Of a stretch of DNA of 64,000 bases, positions 58,599 through 64,000 are shown one piece after another. A program made the translations under genes and the position numbers. Positions within the stretch are counted from its first letter, which is position 1; the number at the start of each line of letters is the position of its first letter. This stretch comes from Hedera helix (Eukaryota; Streptophyta; Magnoliopsida; Apiales; Araliaceae), in contig OX359264.1 in the NCBI GenBank assembly GCA_947179155.2, positions 56,537,202-56,601,201 of the forward strand, given 5' to 3'. The notes beneath the pieces were generated by a model that searched no databases, had not been told where the DNA came from, and saw nothing but the letters and a program-made list of their open reading frames with translations.

Positions 58599-59870
58599 TT
58601 ACTCAAATAAAAACGGGTAATTTGCCCTCATTTCCTCCTCTAATTCCGACGTAGCTTCTTCAATGGCGTGATTCCTCCAAAGTACTTTGACAGAATGAAT
58701 TATCTTATTTTTCAGTTTCTGTTCCTTCCTATCGAGTATCTGAACAGGAACTTCTTCATATGATAAGTCTTTCCCGACTTGAATTGGTTCATAGGATATA
58801 ATGTGCTTGTAGTCTGGTTTGTATGGCCGCAATACTGACACGTGAAACACATTGTGAATATGTTCCAATTCAAGAGGTAAAGCTACCTCGTATGCTACTT
58901 CACTCACTCTTCTCAATATTTCGAACGGTCCTATGAACCTTGGACTCAATTTCCCCTTCTTTCCAAACCTGATCTTCCCTTTCCAGGGAGATACCTTAAT
59001 GAACACAAAACTCCCCACCTCGAAGTCTCGTTTCTGTCGATGTAAATCGGCGTATTTCTTTTGACGGTCTTGAGCTGCTACTAGCCGAGCTCTTATTACC
59101 TTGATAATTTCTACCGTCTGTTGAACCAATTCTGGCCCCAACAGTCGGCGTTCTCCTACCTCATCCCAACATAGAGGTGTTCTGCATTTTCTGTCATATA
59201 AAGCTTCGTAAGGCGGCATACCTATGCTCGCATGATAACTGTTGTTATATGCAAACTCAACTAGTGGTAGATGGATTTCCCAACTGCCCTTGAAATCCAT
59301 CACGCAGGCCCTGAGCATATCTTCCAATGTCTGAATTGTTCTCTCACTTTGCCCATCAGTCTGCGGATGATACGCTGTACTCATTCTCAACTGTGTCCCC
59401 AATCTCTCCTGAAGACTTCTCCAAAATTTTGACGTGAAGCGCGGATCTCTGTCTGACACAATCGATACCAGCACCCCATGTCTTGAAACTATCTCTTTGA
59501 GGTACAATTTGGCCAACTGATCCAAACTGAACCTAATCTTGATCGGCAAAAAGTGCGCTGACTTTGTTAGTCGATCCACAATCACCCAAATTGCGTCATA
59601 TCCCTTCTGTGTTGTTGGAAGCCCTACCACAAAATCCATTGTGATATGCTCCCATTTCCACTCAGGAATTTCTAACGGCTGTAACAATCCACTTGGTCTC
59701 TGATGTTCGGCCTTTACCCTTTGACAAGTTAGGCATCGGCTGACACATTCTGCAACCTCCCTCTTTAAATTCGGCCACCAAAAATGCTGACGTAGATCTT
59801 GATACATCTTCGTACTCCCCGGATGTATCGAGTATCTCGTACTGTGGGCCTCTTGCAAAATTTCCTCTCG
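58599..59870 (-). pseudogene. Retrotransposon integrase with C-terminal chromodomain (pol, 3' part)
   Basis: About 420 residues in one frame after an in-frame TGA at 59871-59873. Counting from the Leu codon at 59858: zinc-binding H5/H12/C42/C45 (HSTRYSIH...CLTC), catalytic core D75 (TMDFVVG), D136 (VSDRDPRF) and E172 (QSERT), with the D,D-35-E spacing intact. Then the GPF/Y-like segment SPRFIGPFEILRRV and a C-terminal chromodomain-like region ending LEEEMRANYPFLFE. Integrase-chromodomain of this shape marks plant chromoviruses (Tekay/Del type), which insert into heterochromatin. The stop TAA (58599-58601) lies 49 bp from the 3' LTR. It belongs with the RT part upstream as one broken pol. Confidence 0.92.
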
Positions 59871-61475
59871 TCATTCAGGCACTAGCGGTACCCAAACACG
59901 ATTTTCAAATCTCAGCAATCCCATGCTATCAATTTTAAACTTGACCTCTTCTCCATCGGTCATCCTCTTCCGAATTCTGTCACATTCCTCATCTTTGTCT
60001 TGAGCCTCTTTCACCCTATCTAACAAGGTTGGGCTCGCCTCGACTTCTATTGACTCATTTGGATTTCTCACCTCCAACTCCATTCGAGCCATCTCTTGAA
60101 CCAATTGTTCTTGATCTGTCAATATGAACAATTTCTCCCTGTTCTTTCTACTCAGAGCATCTGCTACTACGTTGGCCTTGCCGGGATGATATAGAATTTC
60201 ACAATCATAATCTTTGATCAATTCCAACCATCTCCGTTGCCTCATATTCAGCTCCTTCTGTGTGAAGATATACTTCAGACTCTTATGGTCTGTGAATATC
60301 TCACATTTTTCTCCGTACAGATAATGTCTCCAAATTTTAAGGGCAAACACTACCGCTGCCAGCTCCAAGTCGTGGGTAGGATATCCCTTCTCATAATCTT
60401 TTAATTGTCTGGACGCATACGCAACGACTTTGCCGTTTTGCATAAGCACACAGCCAAGCCCCTTGTGCGATGCATTACTGTAGACCGTAAAACCTCCTGT
60501 ATCGTCTGGTAAGGTCAATACAGGTGCTTCACTAAGTCTTTTCTTTAACTCCTGAAAACTTTCCTCACACTTCTCCGTCCACACATATTTTACCGTCTTT
60601 CTTGTTAAGTTGGTCAACGGTGTTGCTATCTTTGAGAAGTCTTGAATGAACCTCCGATAGTAACCCGCTAACCCTAAGAAACTTCTTACTTCTGTCGGCG
60701 TCCTTGGTTGTTCCCAATTCATTACCGATTCAACCTTTGCCGGATCAACCGAAACTCCCTCCTTGTCAATAACATGACCTAAAAATTGAACTCTTTCCAA
60801 CCAGAATTCACACTTTGAAAACTTAGCGTACAACCGCTCCTTCCGTAAAATCTCCAACACCAATCTTAGGTGTTCAGCATGCTCTTCCTCCGTTTTGGAA
60901 TACACCAAAATATCGTCAATGAACACGACTACAAATTTATCCAAGTATTGCTTGAATATTCTGTTCATCATGTCCATAAATGCGGCTGGCGCATTCGTTA
61001 GTCCAAACAACATCACCAGAAACTCATAATGCCAATATCGAGTTCTGAATGCCGTCTTGGGTATATCCTCCTTCCTGACTTTCAACTGATGATAACCAGT
61101 CCTTAAGTCAATCTTTGAAAAGTACTTCGCCCCTTTCAATTGATCGAAAAGATCGTCAATTCGTGGTAACGGGTACTTGTTCTTAATTGTCACCTTATTC
61201 AGCTCTCTATAATCCATACACATTCTCATCGATCCATCCTTCTTCTTTACAAACAGCACCGGTGCTCCCCATGGAGAAACACTTGGCTGAATGTACTTAT
61301 TATCTAACAACTCCTGCAATTGCACCATCAATTCCTTCAGTTCTACCGGAGCCATCCTATATGGTGCTTTCGATATCGGTGTTGTCCCCGGTACTAAATC
61401 AATCACAAATTCTATCTCCCTGTCCGGCGGTAAACCCGGCAGTACATCTGGAAAAACATCCGTAAACTCCCTAAC
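59871..61475 (-). pseudogene. Retrotransposon reverse transcriptase and RNase H (pol, middle part), truncated
   Basis: RT from the start VIDLVPGTTPISKAPYRMAP-like segment, with SPWGAPVLFVKKKDG, DYRELNK, LPRIDDLFDQL, FSKIDLRTGYHQ, FGLTNAPAAFM and the active site FIDD (VVFIDDILVYS). RNase H follows with HDLELAA, FTDHKSL and VADALSRK. The first catalytic Asp of RNase H is replaced by Asn (VYSNAS, usual VYSDAS), and LVMLFG stands where LVMPFG is usual. The frame ends LVPE then TGA at 59871-59873, after which the same frame continues into integrase. The reading extends past the Met at 61406 to 61475, where LREFTDVFPDVLPGLP-like pol sequence is cut by the next element; gag and protease are missing from the window. 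Expected to be inactive. Confidence 0.92.
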
Positions 61476-62040
61476 TGTGACGCCCCCAAATCTAGGCCCA
61501 CACAGCCCAAACTTGAGTCGTCAAAAGACTACAACAAAATTATTACAATGAAATACAACGTACAACAATACAGTGGATAATACAACACAACTAAGTCTTC
61601 ATTATTATTGCCACACTATTTTATAACACGTGAAAACTATGATAGCTATCCCCGCACTCTCACTCCATTCCCCGGCTAGACCCCGTTACGTTCTCATCTC
61701 CTGTTGAAAAACAATGGAACGAAAAGAAAGGGTGAGCTCAAATAGCCCAGTAAGAAATATCATGACTAAGATAATGACGAATAATTTATCATTAGCCTTC
61801 AACAGTTGAGTTCTTGATAGAATACAATAGACTACAAGGTTTATATCAAAAACTGTAGTTAAATTCTTAAACAATGTTCAGATCAATAATAGCAGCGGAA
61901 TGAGCAATCTATTAGAAGAATAATGCAGACTATAATGTTCACTATCTTCTCTTTTTAGTAAAAATATCATCAACTTTTATCATCTGAAATACCATTAGTC
62001 AAGATAATACAACTTCACAGTTCCTGGTCATAATCATGCA

Positions 62041-62250
62041 GATCAACAGTTCGTCTTTGCACTACGGGCCAAAGACATTCAATATAACACCAACGGTCAT
62101 GATTATACCAGATTCAGCCTTTGGTCATAATCATACCAACCAACAGTTCATCTTTGCACTACGGGCCAAAGAGAACATTCACCACGTGTCATAAAAGACA
62201 CCGAACAGATGTATCGCCTTTAACCTAGTATATCGCCTTTAACCTATCAT
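62041..62250. repeat. Short direct repeats in the second LTR
   Basis: CAACAGTTCGTCTTTGCACT and the following CGGGCCAAAGA occur at 62044 and 62141 (97 bp apart). TATCGCCTTTAACCTA is doubled at 62212 and 62230. Confidence 0.8.
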
Positions 62251-62832
62251 CTGTTCAACAATTATATCACATCTGTGCCCCCGGCCACAGATATTCACAA
62301 CAGCTTGATTCTTGATGATTAATACAAATAACAGTGATACAAATGATGAACAGAAGAACAGGATAAACAATAAGTATCGGAAGTTTACTTTGTGCAGATT
62401 CAAATAATGTCCAAATTGCCAACATGATGTGGAGTGAAATTTAAAAATGATATTCAAGATCCACAGTTCAGAATAACGATTACAGTTCAATAGAAATGTT
62501 TAGAAAATAGGAAGGTTCAGTTGAAATAATGAAATTCAACTATTATGGAACATATAATATTTTCAGGAATTATAGAAGCAATAGTTCCATAATAAGTTTC
62601 GATTTAGGTGTATGAAAGGAAATTATATCCCTTACCGTAGCAGGTTTGATTAACAAAAGGTGAAGGTAATTAATATCCCTTACCATAGTAAGTTTGAATA
62701 ATGGAAGATGAAAAAGATGGTATCCCTTATGAGTATAAAAGGAAAATGATATCACTTACGAATATGGAATAAAAGTGTCATGTGATAATTCGTGTAGACA
62801 AATTATTTCCACACGAGACAAATAAAAAAGGG

Positions 62833-63150
62833 TTATTCACCAACAGGCGATAATCCGCACCGTAAGGTTATTCCCATCAATTTGAATACGAATAGTTATT
62901 CACCAAACAGGCGTATTCCGCACCGTAAGGTTATTCCCATCAATTTGAATACGAATAGTTATTCACCAAACAGGCGTATTCCGCACCGTAAGGTTATTCC
63001 CACAATTTAATAGAATTTGAACACGAAGAGTTATTCACCAAACAGGCGATAATCCGCACCGTAAGGTTATTCTCAAAGATTAATAAGGAATGAATACAAA
63101 AGGTTATTCACCAACAGGCGGTAAACCGCGCCGTAAGGTTATTCCCACAA
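62833..63150. repeat. Five-copy tandem repeat (63-73 bp) in the second LTR
   Basis: TTATTCACCAAACAGGCG followed by CGCACCGTAAGGTTATTCCC starts at 62833, 62896, 62959, 63031 and 63104, giving spacings 63, 63, 72 and 73. Copies 2 and 3 are nearly identical. A second motif, TATCCCTTACCGTAGTAAG, recurs loosely on both sides (62625-62765 and 63230-63400). Confidence 0.9.
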
Positions 63151-63842
63151 TTTAATACATGGAAATAAATGGCACAAGAAAGAAACGATATTATTTTCGA
63201 GAATCAAAGAATGATAATCCCTTCAAGTAAGAAAGAAAATAATATCCATTTATGATGATGAAAAGAGTGATACCCCTTACCGTAGTAAGTTTAAGAGTGT
63301 GAAAAGATTGATATTCCTTACAAGTAAGAAAAAAATGACATTTCTTACCGCAATAAATTTAAGAGTGTGAAAAGAATAATATTCCTTACCTTAACACGTG
63401 ACTGGATATTGATTTAAATGAGGTTGATCAACCTATATTTTTATAATAAAATTAGTAATTACCACATATAAATTTCAAAGTGTATGATAACTCGTATAAT
63501 ATGAATTATCAAAATTATATATATTTAACATAATTTTTGTAGTATAATATAACTACTTTTAAATAGTTTTAAAAATAATATTCCAAAATAAATCTTCCAA
63601 AGAAAGCTTTTAAAAATGAATCTTCTTAAAGAAGAGTCTTCTAAAGGAAGATTTGTGAATACCGTGAAAAATAGGAATTTATGAAATTACTACTCTTTAA
63701 TAAAAGACTTACTTGAAAATTTTCTGCACTCCTTTTGGCTTTCAAACTCTCAAAATAACCTTACTATTCTCAGAGAAAACTCATAAAATTCTTATAGAAA
63801 AATTTTATGTTTTAGGTGTGATTTTTCTATTCAACTGAACAA

Positions 63843-63852
63843 GCTATTTATA
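63843..63852 (-). promoter_or_regulatory. LTR TATA box of the second element
   Basis: Minus-strand CCTATAAATAGC, the only strong TATA box in this LTR. It sits upstream (minus sense) of the repeat-rich region, as expected for the U3/R border. Confidence 0.65.
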
Positions 63853-64000
63853 GGAGAAATAAGGGCACTATGCGGTAGGTGAATTGCTGGCGTGCTGCAC
63901 GCCAGCCTTGATTTTCAATTGTGGCAGCGCAGTCGGCTGCCAACCCTTCAGCACAAATTCACATTTTGATTTTCATGTGGGCCCCATATGGGTCCCACAT

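Larger units (their letters stand above)
61476..64000 (-). mobile_element. Second LTR element, inserted into the chromovirus pol, runs off the window
   Basis: A new LTR end, TGTGACGCCCCCAAATCTAG, begins exactly where pol stops, preceded by CTAAC (61471-61475), the likely target duplication. Its other end is beyond 64000. The minus strand has a TATA box CTATAAATAG (63843-63852) and the signature TTACTGGGC..TTTGAGCTCAC near 61727-61756, comparable to the CTTGCTGAGC..GCTCATTCTTGC signature of the other LTRs. So this is at least 2.5 kb of LTR in minus orientation. It differs from family A in sequence and carries its own tandem repeats. No coding region seen. Confidence 0.8.

Noticed and set aside
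1..64000. tRNA, rRNA and CRISPR features
   Set aside because: No cloverleaf with a convincing B box, no rRNA similarity and no spaced-repeat array of the CRISPR kind was seen; the tandem repeats are LTR-internal.

Overview
The window is nuclear DNA of an angiosperm, most likely a eudicot. Evidence: four intron-rich or single-exon plant gene families plus a plant ribosomal-protein microgene, GT-AG introns with T-rich acceptors, very AT-rich intergenic DNA, chromovirus-type Ty3/gypsy LTR retrotransposons with kilobase-sized LTRs, Stowaway- and hAT-like miniature elements, and many microsatellites. I cannot place it below eudicot from sequence alone.

Layout. 1-8.5 kb: retrotransposon debris. 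A plus-oriented partial LTR (1-2259) is followed by an initiator-Met primer binding site, then a truncated minus-oriented LTR (2446-3878), then a 4.6 kb solo LTR (3900-8521) inserted in an (ATT)n microsatellite. 8.5-17.8 kb: intergenic, holding a second solo LTR (11324-15242) with a perfect TACAA target duplication. 17.9-20.0 kb: four-exon clade-B PP2C phosphatase of the AP2C1 type. 24.3-25.7 kb: single-exon MAPKKK17/18-type kinase. 31.9-35.5 kb: four-exon RanBP1. 40.2-43.1 kb: five-exon short CHUP1-like protein, with a Stowaway MITE in intron 1 and a GC-AG intron 2. 45.1-45.3 kb, minus strand: a 25-codon eL41 ribosomal protein gene in two exons. 48.1-49.8 kb: solo LTR with TAAAA duplication. 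50.0-51.5 kb: copia-like LTR-type sequence. 54.65-61.5 kb: 3' part of a Tekay/Del-type chromovirus on the minus strand (LTR, polypurine tract, integrase plus chromodomain, RT-RNase H), cut at 61476 by another LTR element that runs off the window.

The host genes do not form a cluster with one function. The PP2C and the MAPKKK belong to families that act on opposite sides of MAP-kinase stress signalling, and lie 4 kb apart; this is a proximity, not evidence of a shared pathway. RanBP1 (nuclear transport), the CHUP1-like protein (actin or organelle positioning family) and eL41 (ribosome) are housekeeping or cytoskeletal types.

The points most worth a second look are: a 100 bp near-perfect hairpin at 38119-38218 resembling a miRNA precursor; paired CG-rich palindromes kept at the same place in three LTRs inside otherwise AT-rich DNA; three hairpin repeats in the first LTR; a doubled primer-binding-site sequence; the GC-AG intron; and the unusual hydrophobic tail of the MAPKKK.
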